A stretch of DNA of 45,759 nt from an uncultured Pseudomonadota bacterium. Its GTDB lineage: Bacteria > Pseudomonadota > Gammaproteobacteria > Steroidobacterales > Steroidobacteraceae. Numbering within the stretch: the first letter of the stretch is position 1; each line of letters begins with the position of its first letter. Shown piece by piece: positions 33,283 to 42,574 of the stretch. The translations under genes were made by a program, and so were the position numbers. The notes beneath the pieces were generated by a model. The model saw only the letters and a program-made list of their open reading frames with translations, made no database searches and was not told the origin of the DNA. The DNA is taken from the NCBI GenBank assembly GCA_903858165.1, contig CAIOHZ010000099.1, forward strand, positions 1-45,759. The letters run 5' to 3'.

Positions 33283-34014
33283 ATGAAAGTGGCACTGGAT
33301 ACGGGCGAAGCCAGAGTGATTGGCGTGCTGCTGGAAAAAGAAACCACCACCCCTGACCAGTATCCCCTATCGGTGAACTCGTTAACGGCCGGTTGTAACC
33401 AGAAGACCAACCGGGAGCCCGTTCTCAACCTTGCCGAGGCCGAAGTGCAGGCCGTGATAGACCAGTTGGTGAAGCAGCGCTTGGTTCTCGAACGTAGCGG
33501 CTTCGGCAGCCGCGTTCCGAAGTACAAGCAGCTGTTCTGCAACACCGAGTTCGGTTCGCTACAGTTCACGGCTGCCGAACGGGCCATCGTCTGCGAACTG
33601 CTGCTGCGGGGCCCGCAAACGCCTGGCGAACTGCGCGCCCATGGCCATCGCCTGCACCCGTTCGCCGGGCTCGAAGATGTTCAAGACGCCCTCGACAGTT
33701 TGGCGATGCGAGAGGAAAGACCACTGGTAGTACGCCTGCCCCGCGCGCCAGGCGCCCGCGAGGCGCGCTGGGCGCACCTGCTGGGCGATGACGCGGAAAG
33801 CGTGGCCGCCGCAGCCGCCAATGGCGACCCGGCGCCCGCTGCCGTACACGGCAGCGCAGTCACCTCGCGCGGCGCGGACGCCGTAGCCCAAACCACTGCC
33901 TTGGCGGAACGGATGGCTGAACTGGAAGCCCGCCTCGAAGCGCGCGTAGCCAGCCTCGAAGCGCGCCTAGCAGCACTAGAACTTACTTCAGCCGAAACGC
34001 CGGGTCCTGGCTAA
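33283..34014 (+). CDS. yceH: YceH family protein (UPF0502, DUF480)
   Basis: A 243-residue cytoplasmic protein of two winged-helix units. Conserved family text: [34 protein letters not shown] and [12 protein letters not shown], then the second unit [20 protein letters not shown]. The C-terminus has an Ala-rich linker and a heptad-like coiled coil ([20 protein letters not shown]), as is common in YceH. Biochemical function is not established. Ribosome-binding site AGGAA precedes ATG 33283. The end overlaps the convergent multicopper oxidase gene by 32 bp. Confidence 0.93.
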   Translation: MKVALDTGEARVIGVLLEKETTTPDQYPLSVNSLTAGCNQKTNREPVLNLAEAEVQAVIDQLVKQRLVLERSGFGSRVPKYKQLFCNTEFGSLQFTAAERAIVCELLLRGPQTPGELRAHGHRLHPFAGLEDVQDALDSLAMREERPLVVRLPRAPGAREARWAHLLGDDAESVAAAAANGDPAPAAVHGSAVTSRGADAVAQTTALAERMAELEARLEARVASLEARLAALELTSAETPGPG

Positions 34015-35320
34015 CACGCCGCACCTGCGTCCCCCGCGGGTGTTGGTACCACCCCGGGTCGCTGCCATCTTTAGGTAGTTCATCGCGCACCTTCACCACG
34101 GTGAACATGCCGCCCATCTCCAGCTTCCCGAAGGGCCCCTCGCCCATCATCATGGGCATGGTGTTTTCCGGACCTTCCATATGCCCCATGTCGGTGTGCA
34201 CTTGGTGTTCGGCCATGCCGTGTTCACCCATGGCCATGTAGCCTGGCAACACTTCGCGTATCCGCTCCGCCAGATCTTGCTGTTTCACACCAAGCGGATT
34301 CGGAATGTCATGCCCCATGGCGTTCATGGTGTGGTGCGCTTTGTGGCAGTGGAAGGCCCAATCGCCATTCACGTCCGCCACGAACTCCAAGTCGCGCGTC
34401 TGCCCCACCGCCACCAACGCGGTCACCTCCGGGTGCCAGGTGTGGCGCGGCCAACGGCCGCCGTCACCACCGGTCACATAGAAGCGAAAGCCATGCAGAT
34501 GCATGGGGTGGTCATGCATGGACAAGTTGCCGATACGAATGCGGACCCGCTCGCCGCGCTTCACCAACATGGAATCGATGGCGGGGAAAACCACCGAATT
34601 GAATGTCCACAGATTGAAATCCGTCATAACTGATGGGTCTGGACGGTAGGTTCCCGGATGCACGGACCAGTTGTGCAACAGCATGGCAAAGTCGCGGTCC
34701 ACGCGGTCTTCGCTGCCGCGGGGATGCACGATGAACATGCCCATCAGCCCCGTGGCTACTTGCAGCAGTTCATCCGCATGCGGGTGGTAAAGGAAGGTGC
34801 CGTGGTTACGCAGTTCGAACTCGTAGACCCAGGTTTCATCAGGCGGAATAGGCGCTTGCGTCAAGCCGCTCACGCCATCCATGCCCGCCGGCAACAACAA
34901 GCCGTGCCAGTGAATACTGGTGTGCTCCGGCAGACGGTTGGTGAGGTAGATACGCACCCGCTCACCTTCTACCGCCTCAAGCGTTGGCCCCGGCGTAGTG
35001 CCGTTGTAGCCCCAAGCCTTGATGCGCGTACTACCAGCCTGGCCGGGCGCGAAGTCATGCTCGATTTCTTCAGCCACCAGATGAAACTCGCGCGCACCAT
35101 CACGCCAGCGCGCCGGCAGACTGCGACCGTTAAGCGTAGTGACCGGCGCCTGTCCTGCCTTGCGGGCGGCCGGCGCTAGCGGGTCCGGGAAATTCTCCAA
35201 GGGGTGTGGTGCACTTTTCGGGAGACTGGAGCTTGCCGCCACCGCTGGGGCTGTGCTGCCAGCCAGCGCGGCCACTGCCAGCCCACCGCCCTGCAACAAC
35301 TGTCGTCGTGTGAAATTCAT
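33983..35320 (-). CDS. Tat-exported multicopper oxidase (CopA/CueO-like)
   Basis: Periplasmic three-cupredoxin oxidase of 445 residues, likely a cuprous oxidase in copper tolerance. The N-terminus has a twin-arginine signal (NFTRRQLLQ... to AVAAS). All four copper motifs are present: SIHWHG (near 134), FLYHPHAD (near 180), DHPMHLHGF (near 271) and [12 protein letters not shown] (near 325), with the axial Met of the type 1 site. A Met/His-rich tail ([20 protein letters not shown], then TMPMMMG) follows, as in copper-handling members. Start: ATG 35320, GGAG seven bases upstream, overlapping the TolC-like stop as ATGA. Confidence 0.92.
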   Translation of the reverse strand: MNFTRRQLLQGGGLAVAALAGSTAPAVAASSSLPKSAPHPLENFPDPLAPAARKAGQAPVTTLNGRSLPARWRDGAREFHLVAEEIEHDFAPGQAGSTRIKAWGYNGTTPGPTLEAVEGERVRIYLTNRLPEHTSIHWHGLLLPAGMDGVSGLTQAPIPPDETWVYEFELRNHGTFLYHPHADELLQVATGLMGMFIVHPRGSEDRVDRDFAMLLHNWSVHPGTYRPDPSVMTDFNLWTFNSVVFPAIDSMLVKRGERVRIRIGNLSMHDHPMHLHGFRFYVTGGDGGRWPRHTWHPEVTALVAVGQTRDLEFVADVNGDWAFHCHKAHHTMNAMGHDIPNPLGVKQQDLAERIREVLPGYMAMGEHGMAEHQVHTDMGHMEGPENTMPMMMGEGPFGKLEMGGMFTVVKVRDELPKDGSDPGWYQHPRGTQVRRVSQDPAFRLK

Positions 35321-36756
35321 GGTGCATCTCCAAGGGCTTGCTGCAATTCCTGAAACGCCACCCACGCAGCTAACTGCCACTCGCTTGCCCGCGCCGCCAT
35401 CGCGGCACCATGGCGTCGTTCCTCCAACGGTGCGAACGGCCCTTCCAACATGTAGTTGTATCTCTTGAGAGATTCGCTGAGCTTCGCTTCCTGCAAAGGC
35501 ACGAGCCGCTCGGATTGTAGGTTGGCTAACTCCACTGCGCGGCGATAGGCCTGTGTACGCAGCGTCACTTCGTTGACCACTTGTACCGCCAGCAACTCGG
35601 CCTGCGCCTGTGCTGCGTTCACCGTAGCAGTGGCCAGGCCAGCCTCCGCTACCCGCACCGGTGACCACTCGCCCTCCAAAGCTGGGCCGCGCCGCCGTTC
35701 GCCATCCGGCTCGCGTTCACTTTCAACGCCCAATTGCAGTGCGGGCAGCTTCGACCAGCGGTGCACCCGCGCCGCCTCGAGGAGGCGTGCCGTGACACCG
35801 CTACGCGCCGCGCGTAGGTCGAGGCGCTGTCGCAAGGCCTGCGCCGCAAGCGCCGCCGTGCGCTCCGTATCCGCAGAGGGAATCTGGGGCAATGCAGGTA
35901 ATTGCTCGGGAAGGAGCAGCCTCGGGTCTGTGGAAGGTAGACCCAGCAAGGTGGCCAAGGTGGCGCGAGCAATGGCGGCGGCCACCGAAGCTTCGGCTGC
36001 AGCGCTTAGCGCCTCACCCGACTGCAATTCGTGGGCATGCCAATCAGCGCGCGATAGGCTTCCGGCATCGTGGTAGCGGCTAGACAGTTCCGCCTCCAGC
36101 CCTGCCACCTCCGCCGCCGTGGCCAACTCGGCTGACCGCTGGGCCATACCCACCGCCGTAGCCCAGGCGATGCGCACTTCGTGTTCCAACTGCAGGGTTT
36201 CCCATCCGGCACGCTGCGCCGCCGCCGCCCGGTCCCAGTACGCCTGGCGGCGACGCGCCGGCAAGGTCAACCAGTCCTCCAACGGCACCGAGAGCGCCAA
36301 CGCCAACTGCGCCAGACCGGCTTCCGGTCGCAATCGTGACCAAGACCAAGACACTCCGCCGGCGGCAGCGGCAGCGTCTACCGCTGCCATTTCTTTGAGG
36401 AACTCGGCCCGTAATAACCGCGCACGTGGGTTCTCACCGAAAGCAAGCCTGACCGCCCCTTCAGCCGTCAGGACACGAGGCGGCGACGTCCCAACCGAAG
36501 CGCCTACCGACGCTTCCGCCGGCGCAGCGCCAGACCCGACGCCAGACCCGACGCCAGACCCATCGCTAGGTTCATCACCAGTGCCCTGGCCCGGGATAGC
36601 CGCCCCCCAAACGCTGGCGGCCCACCGCGCGGTAGCCGGCAACTGCGTTCGAACTTCCGCTTCGCGCGGCACGCTCACCGCACAACCTGAAAGGGCCATG
36701 AGGCCCGCGAGCGCCAATGCGGTCCGGGCGCGCGTCAATACATCAAAGATTTTCAT
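35317..36756 (-). CDS. Outer-membrane efflux lipoprotein, TolC family
   Basis: A 479-residue channel-type protein with lipoprotein signal (lipobox LSG-C at Cys25). A low-complexity Gly/Ser/Val/Ala linker (about 55-95) precedes two outer-membrane-efflux repeats rich in long helices (RLAFGENPRARLLRAEFLKE; LATATVNAAQAQAELLAVQV). It probably forms the outer-membrane exit of a copper-related export route. No periplasmic adaptor or RND pump is encoded beside it, so partners must be elsewhere. It lies between the small copper-type protein and the multicopper oxidase, sharing 4 bp with the latter. Confidence 0.87.
   Translation of the reverse strand: MKIFDVLTRARTALALAGLMALSGCAVSVPREAEVRTQLPATARWAASVWGAAIPGQGTGDEPSDGSGVGSGVGSGAAPAEASVGASVGTSPPRVLTAEGAVRLAFGENPRARLLRAEFLKEMAAVDAAAAAGGVSWSWSRLRPEAGLAQLALALSVPLEDWLTLPARRRQAYWDRAAAAQRAGWETLQLEHEVRIAWATAVGMAQRSAELATAAEVAGLEAELSSRYHDAGSLSRADWHAHELQSGEALSAAAEASVAAAIARATLATLLGLPSTDPRLLLPEQLPALPQIPSADTERTAALAAQALRQRLDLRAARSGVTARLLEAARVHRWSKLPALQLGVESEREPDGERRRGPALEGEWSPVRVAEAGLATATVNAAQAQAELLAVQVVNEVTLRTQAYRRAVELANLQSERLVPLQEAKLSESLKRYNYMLEGPFAPLEERRHGAAMAARASEWQLAAWVAFQELQQALGDAP
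36529..36564 (-). repeat. 12-bp tandem repeat in TolC-like gene
   Basis: Three copies of a 12-bp unit (GCCAGACCCGAC on the plus strand; the third diverges at its end) at 36529, 36541 and 36553. In frame on the minus strand they encode the GSGV repeats of the linker after the lipid anchor. Confidence 0.8.
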
Positions 36757-36826
36757 TCGCCGCTCCTGGGCGGTAACGGCAACGCCGTCAGCCCATCGAC
36801 TCCATTCAGCCCACCAAGGGCTACCG

Positions 36827-37207
36827 TCAGCCGTACAGCGACAAGATTGGCGGGCGGAAGCGCGCTATCTTCAGGGGCGAGACAGACGGCAGCATGCCCT
36901 GCCCCAAGGGCGAGGGCGCCAGCGATATTTGCAAGTGGAACGATGGAGTGACGACGGCTGCCATCGCCTGCACGCAGTGGCAGCCGCCCATGCCTTGCTG
37001 TGCCTGCTGACAATGCGGGTGCGGCTGCACGACCCCGGCATCTGCCGGGGCATCGGGCACCATATCCATGGCCAAATGGCAAGGCGGCGCACCCGCCGTT
37101 GCGGGCGCAGCCGAAAGCGAATCGCCGTGCACCGGCATGACCACGGTGAACAGAGCGAGTAGGGCCAGCCAAGACCCGAACCTGCGGAACCGCCAGGAGC
37201 GCATCAT
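36827..37207 (-). CDS. Small exported Cys/His/Met protein, CopL-like by position
   Basis: A 126-residue protein with a signal peptide (FGSWLALLALFTVVMPVHG) and a metal-ligand-rich middle: PPCHLAMDMVP, PHPHCQQAQQGMGGCHCVQAM. The C-terminus ends RFRPPILSLYG, like short proteins that precede copper operons in Xanthomonas relatives (CopL). It heads the group with the TolC-like protein and the multicopper oxidase; copper sensing or binding is inferred from this. ATG 37207 or 37204; weak ribosome-binding site. The other minus-strand frame across this region (36753-37253) shows no such signals. Confidence 0.65.
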   Translation of the reverse strand: MMRSWRFRRFGSWLALLALFTVVMPVHGDSLSAAPATAGAPPCHLAMDMVPDAPADAGVVQPHPHCQQAQQGMGGCHCVQAMAAVVTPSFHLQISLAPSPLGQGMLPSVSPLKIARFRPPILSLYG

Positions 37208-37221
37208 GGACCCAGTCTACA

Positions 37222-37249
37222 CCGCCCACGGCTGAACGCACGTGGGCGG
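37222..37249 (-). terminator. Stem-loop after the Pho-box receptor gene
   Basis: A perfect 9-bp stem CCGCCCACG/CGTGGGCGG with a 10-nt loop lies 15 bp beyond the receptor stop. There is no T-run, so it may act as a weak terminator or mRNA-end stabiliser. Confidence 0.45.
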
Positions 37250-37263
37250 GCATAGGTTCATGG

Positions 37264-39909
37264 TTAGAAGCTGGCAGACACCGACAGCGCCAACCTCACT
37301 CCGTTGTCGTAGCGGTTGAAGTACACGCGATTGGCGCCGCGCTGCTGGAATTCCTCGAAATCGGTCCCCAGCAGGTTCCGGGCCTCGAACTTGAACTCGA
37401 GATTCTGACCGAACCAGGTAACGCCCTGCCGAACCACGAAATCCACATTCAACCCAGGCGACTCCACCACATCCGGCAACCCAGCAGCACCACGGCTGGA
37501 AACCCGGTCGCTCGTATAGGACAACAGCAGCGTCTGCTGCGACAGGCGAGCAGAGTCCTGCATCGACAACTGGAGGTTCACCAGGTGGTCCGACTGGCCC
37601 GTCAATGAAGTGCCATTGGCGAAGAAATTGCTAGCCGGCTGCAAACTCGTGCCGAACACGGCGGTGGTATCACCGGCGCCCACTTCAATCTTCGAGCGCG
37701 ACCAAGTGTAGTTGCCAATAACCACTAGCTTGCGAGTCTCAAAGAAAGCCTTGTCGGAAAGAACATCGAGGTCAAAATGGCGTTCGGCCTCCAGTTCCAA
37801 GCCATACAAGCTTGCTTTCGGCGCGTTGGCGAAACTGGTCACCGGCGTGTTGTCGTTGAAGCCCGTGAAGGCCTCAATGGGGTTTTCAATCTGCTTGTGG
37901 AACGCGGCCGCAGCGAAACGCTGGCCCGGAGCAAAATACCACTCGTAACGCAGTTCCGTATTCGTGAACTCACTGTCGACGAGCAAGGGATTGCCACGGT
38001 AGGCGCGGTTACTTTCCGGATCGAAGTACGACTGGAACATCAGTTCGCGGAACTGCGGGCGCGCGATGGTCTTAGAGGCATTCGCCCGCACCTGCATGTT
38101 GTCAAAAAACTTGTAAGTGAGCGTCATGGCGGGCAAGACGTAGTCGTTGGCCAGCGCCGTACCCGCACTCGAAGACGAGGCTGTACGGAACACTTGCAGA
38201 GGATCCACGGACTGCGTGGCATCTTCGTAGCGAGCACCCAAATTCAACTCAAGCCCATCAACCAATTCAGCCTGCACTTGCGCGTACGCTGCATCCGTCT
38301 CGAGTTCGGCCGCGAAGGCGGGGTCCGTTTCAGTCGTTTCCACCACGTCAATGCCAAAGTAGTCGACCACTGCTGGGCCCAGCAGGTAGTCCGGCCGGAG
38401 CATCGCCACGCCACTCGGGAAGTCCGAAGGCGCAACTACCAGAAATTCACGGCGACGCGAATCACGGCGAGTTCGCGAGTGTTCGTAGCCTGCGGAAACA
38501 ACCGCGTGGTCACCGAAGTTCCGCGACAAATCGAGGCCGAACGAGACCAAGGCCTCATCAAGCTCCGAGAATGTCGCGCGCACATAGCCAGTCTGGCCAT
38601 TGTCGAGGCGGTTGATGAACTGCGCCCCGTAAGGACTGGCAGCGAGATTGGTGCGGGAGTAGCCAATCCCCAGCTCGAACGGCGCTTGGCGAGTGGACTT
38701 AGCATAAGCTGCACGCGCATCCACGCGCACAAAACCGAGATCGACGGCGCCGCTGAGCTGCGTAGACCATAACTGCCGTTCGTACCAGCCCGTCTCTTGC
38801 TCGAGGAAATCGAAAGTAGGCCGCTGGTTGTTCTGCTTGCCCTCGGCAAGACTCGTGCGCTTCAAGGTGTCGCGAACCAGCAGATTGGTCCAACGAAGTT
38901 TGTTGCCGGTCTCCGACTCAAAGCCAACGCCGGCCAGCGCGTTGACGACGATGCGGTTTTCGCTCGCCACCTTACGATAGTCCTTGTCCACCGCCGAGAG
39001 GTCAAAATTCGCGGGGCTTTGTTCCAGGATGCTGCGCGTGCGCCATGTGTTGCTATAGCCCGCCGTGGCAACGAGCCCCAGTTCGCCGTTGCCGAGACTA
39101 CGCGAGGTGCCGCCCGTAACCGTCCCGGAGAAGTTGGCCGGCATGCGGCCAATTTCCTGCACCAGCGCATTGCGCCAGTTCAAAAACTGCTTGGCGATCT
39201 CGCCACCATCCACCGTGCCGCTGCTGAGCCGCGCGCCGCTGGCGTAGAAAGCTCCCAGCGCCGGTGGCAGGTCGCGAATACCACTGTCACGTCCGGTGTA
39301 GTCGTACTCACTGCCGTAGTGCGAATAGCCCAGCTGCCCCGTCGACTCCGCATCGCCGCTGACACCAAGACCAATCTTCAGGAACGGCTCGCGCGGCACA
39401 GCGAGCGTGGTCAGGTTGATGAGACCACCGCCAAATTCGCCGGGCAGGTTTGCCGAGTAGCTCTTCTGCACCAACGACGAGGCAATGACGTCCGTCGGGA
39501 ACAGATCGAGCGGCACAGCGCGCCGCAGTGGCTCGGGGCTGGGCAGCGGCGAACCGTTGAGATAAGCCTGGGAATAGCGGTCCCCGAGGCCACGTACGTA
39601 AACAAACCCGTTCCCCGCGACGCTCAAACCCGTAACGCGACTCAGCGCACCGGCGACGTCACCGTCGCCGGTACGGGCAATGTCTTCGGCCGAAAGGACC
39701 GCGATAACCTGCGTAGTCGCCTGCTGCAGATTCTGGTCCTTGCGGCCGACCACCACAACCTCGCCCACGAGGTCGATGTCGACCTCGCTACCACTCGCGG
39801 CAGCCGCCTCTGTGGGCTGCTCGCTGGCAATTTCCTGGGCGACAGCCAACGGCGAGGCGATGGCTGCAGCCAGTAACAAGGCACGGGCGCCTACGATCGG
39901 GTGGTCCAT
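37264..39909 (-). CDS. TonB-dependent receptor, probably PhoB-regulated
   Basis: Outer-membrane receptor of about 881 residues. Signal peptide (RALLLAAAIASPLAVAQE), TonB-box-like VGEVVVVGRKDQN, plug (VTGLSVAGNGFVYVRGLGDR, YLNGSPLPSPEPLRRAVPLD, SANLPGEFGGGLINLTT) and a barrel ending RLALSVSASF. The GLGDRYS...LNG.PLPSPEP pattern is typical of a receptor subgroup found next to secreted lipoproteins. Start: ATG 39909 with GAGGA six bases upstream; 23 bp after the stop of the lipoprotein gene, so transcribed with it from the Pho-box promoter. Ligand unknown; a phosphorus compound is inferred. Confidence 0.9.
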   Translation of the reverse strand: MDHPIVGARALLLAAAIASPLAVAQEIASEQPTEAAAASGSEVDIDLVGEVVVVGRKDQNLQQATTQVIAVLSAEDIARTGDGDVAGALSRVTGLSVAGNGFVYVRGLGDRYSQAYLNGSPLPSPEPLRRAVPLDLFPTDVIASSLVQKSYSANLPGEFGGGLINLTTLAVPREPFLKIGLGVSGDAESTGQLGYSHYGSEYDYTGRDSGIRDLPPALGAFYASGARLSSGTVDGGEIAKQFLNWRNALVQEIGRMPANFSGTVTGGTSRSLGNGELGLVATAGYSNTWRTRSILEQSPANFDLSAVDKDYRKVASENRIVVNALAGVGFESETGNKLRWTNLLVRDTLKRTSLAEGKQNNQRPTFDFLEQETGWYERQLWSTQLSGAVDLGFVRVDARAAYAKSTRQAPFELGIGYSRTNLAASPYGAQFINRLDNGQTGYVRATFSELDEALVSFGLDLSRNFGDHAVVSAGYEHSRTRRDSRRREFLVVAPSDFPSGVAMLRPDYLLGPAVVDYFGIDVVETTETDPAFAAELETDAAYAQVQAELVDGLELNLGARYEDATQSVDPLQVFRTASSSSAGTALANDYVLPAMTLTYKFFDNMQVRANASKTIARPQFRELMFQSYFDPESNRAYRGNPLLVDSEFTNTELRYEWYFAPGQRFAAAAFHKQIENPIEAFTGFNDNTPVTSFANAPKASLYGLELEAERHFDLDVLSDKAFFETRKLVVIGNYTWSRSKIEVGAGDTTAVFGTSLQPASNFFANGTSLTGQSDHLVNLQLSMQDSARLSQQTLLLSYTSDRVSSRGAAGLPDVVESPGLNVDFVVRQGVTWFGQNLEFKFEARNLLGTDFEEFQQRGANRVYFNRYDNGVRLALSVSASF

Positions 39910-39932
39910 GAGACGTCCTCGGGGTTGGCGGA

Positions 39933-41510
39933 TCAGAGCGTCGGAAGCGAGGTGCAGGCCTTGCTCGACGAGCCGAAGTTCGCCGTCACGGAGTTGCACG
40001 TCCAGCCGGCATACCACGTATCGGTGGCACTCTTCACGGCACCTACCGCCGTAGTCGTTTCAAACCCGGTAGCGATCGTCTTCGGATCGGTTGCCGTGAC
40101 CGCCGTCTCGTTCGCGCCGTTCACGAAAGTGCTCGTCAGCGTCGAAGTGAAAACCGACGAATTGTTGTTACCCGCCGCATTGAAGACATCCGAAACCTGC
40201 TGTGCCGTGAGGCCGCTAGAGCCAACGAAGGCATTGGCGTTGCACTGCATGGCTACCGACTTGAACACCGGCGCGCCGATTTTATCGATGGCCGCATCGG
40301 TGGTGAGGATGTTGGCACCGCTGAGACGCAAGCAGGCCATTGACGAAACTACCAGACCGTTGACCAAAGAAGCGTCAGCGGCGCCGCGGAACAACATCGC
40401 CGCTGTGTTACCCGAAGCGGGGTTCTTGTGCACGAAGGTGAAGTTGGCCAAGCGCATCCAGGTGCGCGGTGTCTGGGTCTCGAGCGCATTAGCCGAGTCC
40501 AGTTCAATCATGGAGTCCGGGTTGCCGGAGGTCTTCTGGACACCAATGACGTACTGGATAAGACCACGGTAGCCGACATCGAGGTCGAGAGTGTCGTCGT
40601 CGGCACCCGTAACCACCAGGTTCTTCATATCAACCGTACCGCCGAAGGCCTCGAGCCCGTCGTCGGAACTGTTATGCGAGTGGATGTACTGCAGCACCGT
40701 GCCACTGCCGACGCCGCTCGGCGTCAAGGCCTGCAATTCGCTGTTACCTGAGAGCACATAGCCGGAGTAGCGAATTTGCACGTACTTCATCGTGCCACTG
40801 TTGTCGGCAGGCGTGGCACCACCGAAGTAGGCCGGGTCGACGGCGCCTTCGGTCTGACGCTCGCAGTTAACGGAACCCGGGACCGCGGCCGGAGCGACGG
40901 TGCAGTCGGTGATGGGCGCGCGGCCCAACAACACGACGCCGCCCCACTGACCCTGCGAATCGTCCGTCGCCAAGCCGAGGACGTTGTCACGGCTAGTGAA
41001 CACGATGGGCGAAGCAGCGTTGCCGACGGCAGCAATCTTGTGGCCACGATTGACTGCGAGCCAGGAAACACCGCTGGAGCCGAACACCACGACACCCGGG
41101 TCGATGGTGAGGGTGATGGAGACTTCACCGGCGACGCGTGCTGCGCCAAGGTCGGAACCGACATCAACACGGCCTCCCATGGAGTACAGGAGACCAGGAA
41201 TCTTGGTCAGGCGACTGGAGCGAGTAATGCGCGCCGGCAACTCGCAGTTGCGGTACGTACCCGTCGGACCCGTGATTGTGCCGAGATCCTTGAGACCCAG
41301 CGGATCGTCGATGGTGGGGCAACCTGCGGCCGGAGTGACGAGGGTGCTAACCGGCGGCGGCGGCGGCGGCGGGGGCGCCGGCGTGTTATTGACGATGCTG
41401 ACATTGCCGCCGGTGCCGGGCGACACGATCTTTTCGGCGCCGCAACCACTCAAAGCAGCTACGGAAGCCGCAAGCAATACAAGGTTACGATGTTTGGCAA
41501 GGCTGCTCAT
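39933..41510 (-). CDS. Outer-membrane-type lipoprotein with right-handed beta-helix-like repeats
   Basis: A 525-residue lipoprotein with lipobox LSG-C (Cys23), then a linker with a run of eight prolines (about 44-53) and a long Gly/Val/Thr/Asn-rich region. Repeated short strand-turn units resemble a parallel beta-helix (VSITLTIDPGVVVFGSSGVS, KIAAVGNAASPIVFTSRDN, MKYVQIRYSGYVLSGNSELQ). Cysteines are scattered, including NCELP and TSLPTL near the end. Similar proteins often sit beside TonB receptors, and their function is not established. First gene behind the Pho-box promoter; GGAG lies ten bases before ATG 41510. Confidence 0.82.
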   Translation of the reverse strand: MSSLAKHRNLVLLAASVAALSGCGAEKIVSPGTGGNVSIVNNTPAPPPPPPPPVSTLVTPAAGCPTIDDPLGLKDLGTITGPTGTYRNCELPARITRSSRLTKIPGLLYSMGGRVDVGSDLGAARVAGEVSITLTIDPGVVVFGSSGVSWLAVNRGHKIAAVGNAASPIVFTSRDNVLGLATDDSQGQWGGVVLLGRAPITDCTVAPAAVPGSVNCERQTEGAVDPAYFGGATPADNSGTMKYVQIRYSGYVLSGNSELQALTPSGVGSGTVLQYIHSHNSSDDGLEAFGGTVDMKNLVVTGADDDTLDLDVGYRGLIQYVIGVQKTSGNPDSMIELDSANALETQTPRTWMRLANFTFVHKNPASGNTAAMLFRGAADASLVNGLVVSSMACLRLSGANILTTDAAIDKIGAPVFKSVAMQCNANAFVGSSGLTAQQVSDVFNAAGNNNSSVFTSTLTSTFVNGANETAVTATDPKTIATGFETTTAVGAVKSATDTWYAGWTCNSVTANFGSSSKACTSLPTL

Positions 41511-41545
41511 CTGACTGTTTCTCCGGGGCAGGATGTGAGGAGGTC

Positions 41546-41590
41546 ATTTAGCCTCGCGGTTATGACAGCGGGATGACCGGTGCGTGACAG
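41546..41590 (-). promoter_or_regulatory. Triple Pho box and -10 element
   Basis: On the minus strand three 7-mers recur with an 11-bp period: CTGTCAC (41584-41590), CGGTCAT (41573-41579) and CTGTCAT (41562-41568), each separated by 4 bp, the arrangement of PhoB binding sites (consensus CTGTCAT repeats). Ten bases after the last unit is CTAAAT (41546-41551), the right place for the -10 of a PhoB-activated promoter in which the box replaces -35. The lipoprotein start is 36 bp further on. Confidence 0.75.
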
Positions 41591-41662
41591 TTAGCGACAC
41601 ACTCTGTTGGATGCCACGAGACCCCCGCAGCGGCTATGCTCAGCACGAGACGGGAGGAGTTC

Positions 41663-42523
41663 ATGGATATCCCTGCTGAACAAATCGCCTGGCTGCTAGC
41701 CGAGATACGGCGAGGTACCCCGCCCGAGCGCTTGCTGGCCACGCTCATCGAGCGCGGCGCTCCGGAAGAGGCAGCACTCGATTTTTTGACGCGCACCTTG
41801 GAGTCAGAACTCCTTGTTTTGCAAGGCAGTAACCCTACTGTCACGACTTCGATCACTAGCGCCATCTCGCCGGTCCCTGAACCACTCGGCCTGGACTGGC
41901 CCTCCGTCGTGTCTACTCCAGACCGGGACGTGCAGGTGCTATTCAGTCTCGATCATCCACGCGTGGTCCTGTTCGGAGGACTGCTGGCCGACGACGAATG
42001 CGATGCTCTCGTGGCCATGGCACAAGCGCGGATAGAGGCGTCCCAGGTCATCGACCTGCAGACCGGCCATACCCGTCAAGATGACGGAAGGAGCAGCAGC
42101 GGTATGGCATTTTCGAGGGGTGAAAATTCGCTACTGCAAAAGCTCGAGAGCCGTATTGCTGCCTTGCTGCGCTGGCCGCTCGACCATGGCGAAGCGATTC
42201 AAGTACTGCGCTACCAGATTGGCCAGGAATACCGCCCCCACCACGACTACGTGGACCCCTCCAAGCCTGGCGCGGCGCCTTTTCTGGCGCGTGGCGGGCA
42301 ACGAGTGGGTTCGCTGGTGATGTACTTGAATACGCCTGAGCGCGGTGGCGGCACCAACTTTCCCGAGGCGAAACTGGAGATAGCGGCCCACAAGGGCAAT
42401 GCCGTTTTTTTCAGTTATGGCAGGCCGGACCCGACGACGGGCACCCTGCACGGCGGAATGCCGGTGCTGGCAGGCGAAAAGTGGGTGGCCACCAAGTGGC
42501 TACGGGAATTCCCGCACGTTTAA
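41663..42523 (+). CDS. Prolyl 4-hydroxylase-like 2-oxoglutarate/Fe(II) dioxygenase
   Basis: A 286-residue cytoplasmic enzyme. An N-terminal helical segment of about 60 residues (TPPERLLATLIERGAPEEAA) precedes a P4Hc domain (from about 95: RVVLFGGLLADDECDALVAM). Iron ligands are His193 and Asp195 in RPHHDYVDP and His263 in TLHGG; Lys273 in GEKWVATKW fits the 2-oxoglutarate-binding residue ten positions on. VGSLVMYLNTPERGGGTNFP is the classic family strand. Bacterial members hydroxylate prolines in proteins such as EF-Tu; the target here is unknown. Start ATG 41663, GGAGGAG upstream. Confidence 0.93.
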   Translation: MDIPAEQIAWLLAEIRRGTPPERLLATLIERGAPEEAALDFLTRTLESELLVLQGSNPTVTTSITSAISPVPEPLGLDWPSVVSTPDRDVQVLFSLDHPRVVLFGGLLADDECDALVAMAQARIEASQVIDLQTGHTRQDDGRSSSGMAFSRGENSLLQKLESRIAALLRWPLDHGEAIQVLRYQIGQEYRPHHDYVDPSKPGAAPFLARGGQRVGSLVMYLNTPERGGGTNFPEAKLEIAAHKGNAVFFSYGRPDPTTGTLHGGMPVLAGEKWVATKWLREFPHV

Positions 42524-42574
42524 GGCGGCAAGACCGCAAAAACGCGGGCGCCTTAACTTAAAAACAGGGAAACC

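Noticed and set aside
36753-37253. Alternative 166-codon minus-strand frame over the CopL-like gene
   Set aside because: It lacks a signal peptide and the coherent metal-ligand clusters seen in the 36827-37207 frame.
41330-41400. Poly-GGC/GGG tract as a contingency locus or promoter element
   Set aside because: It is in-frame coding sequence for the proline linker; trinucleotide changes would not switch the gene off.
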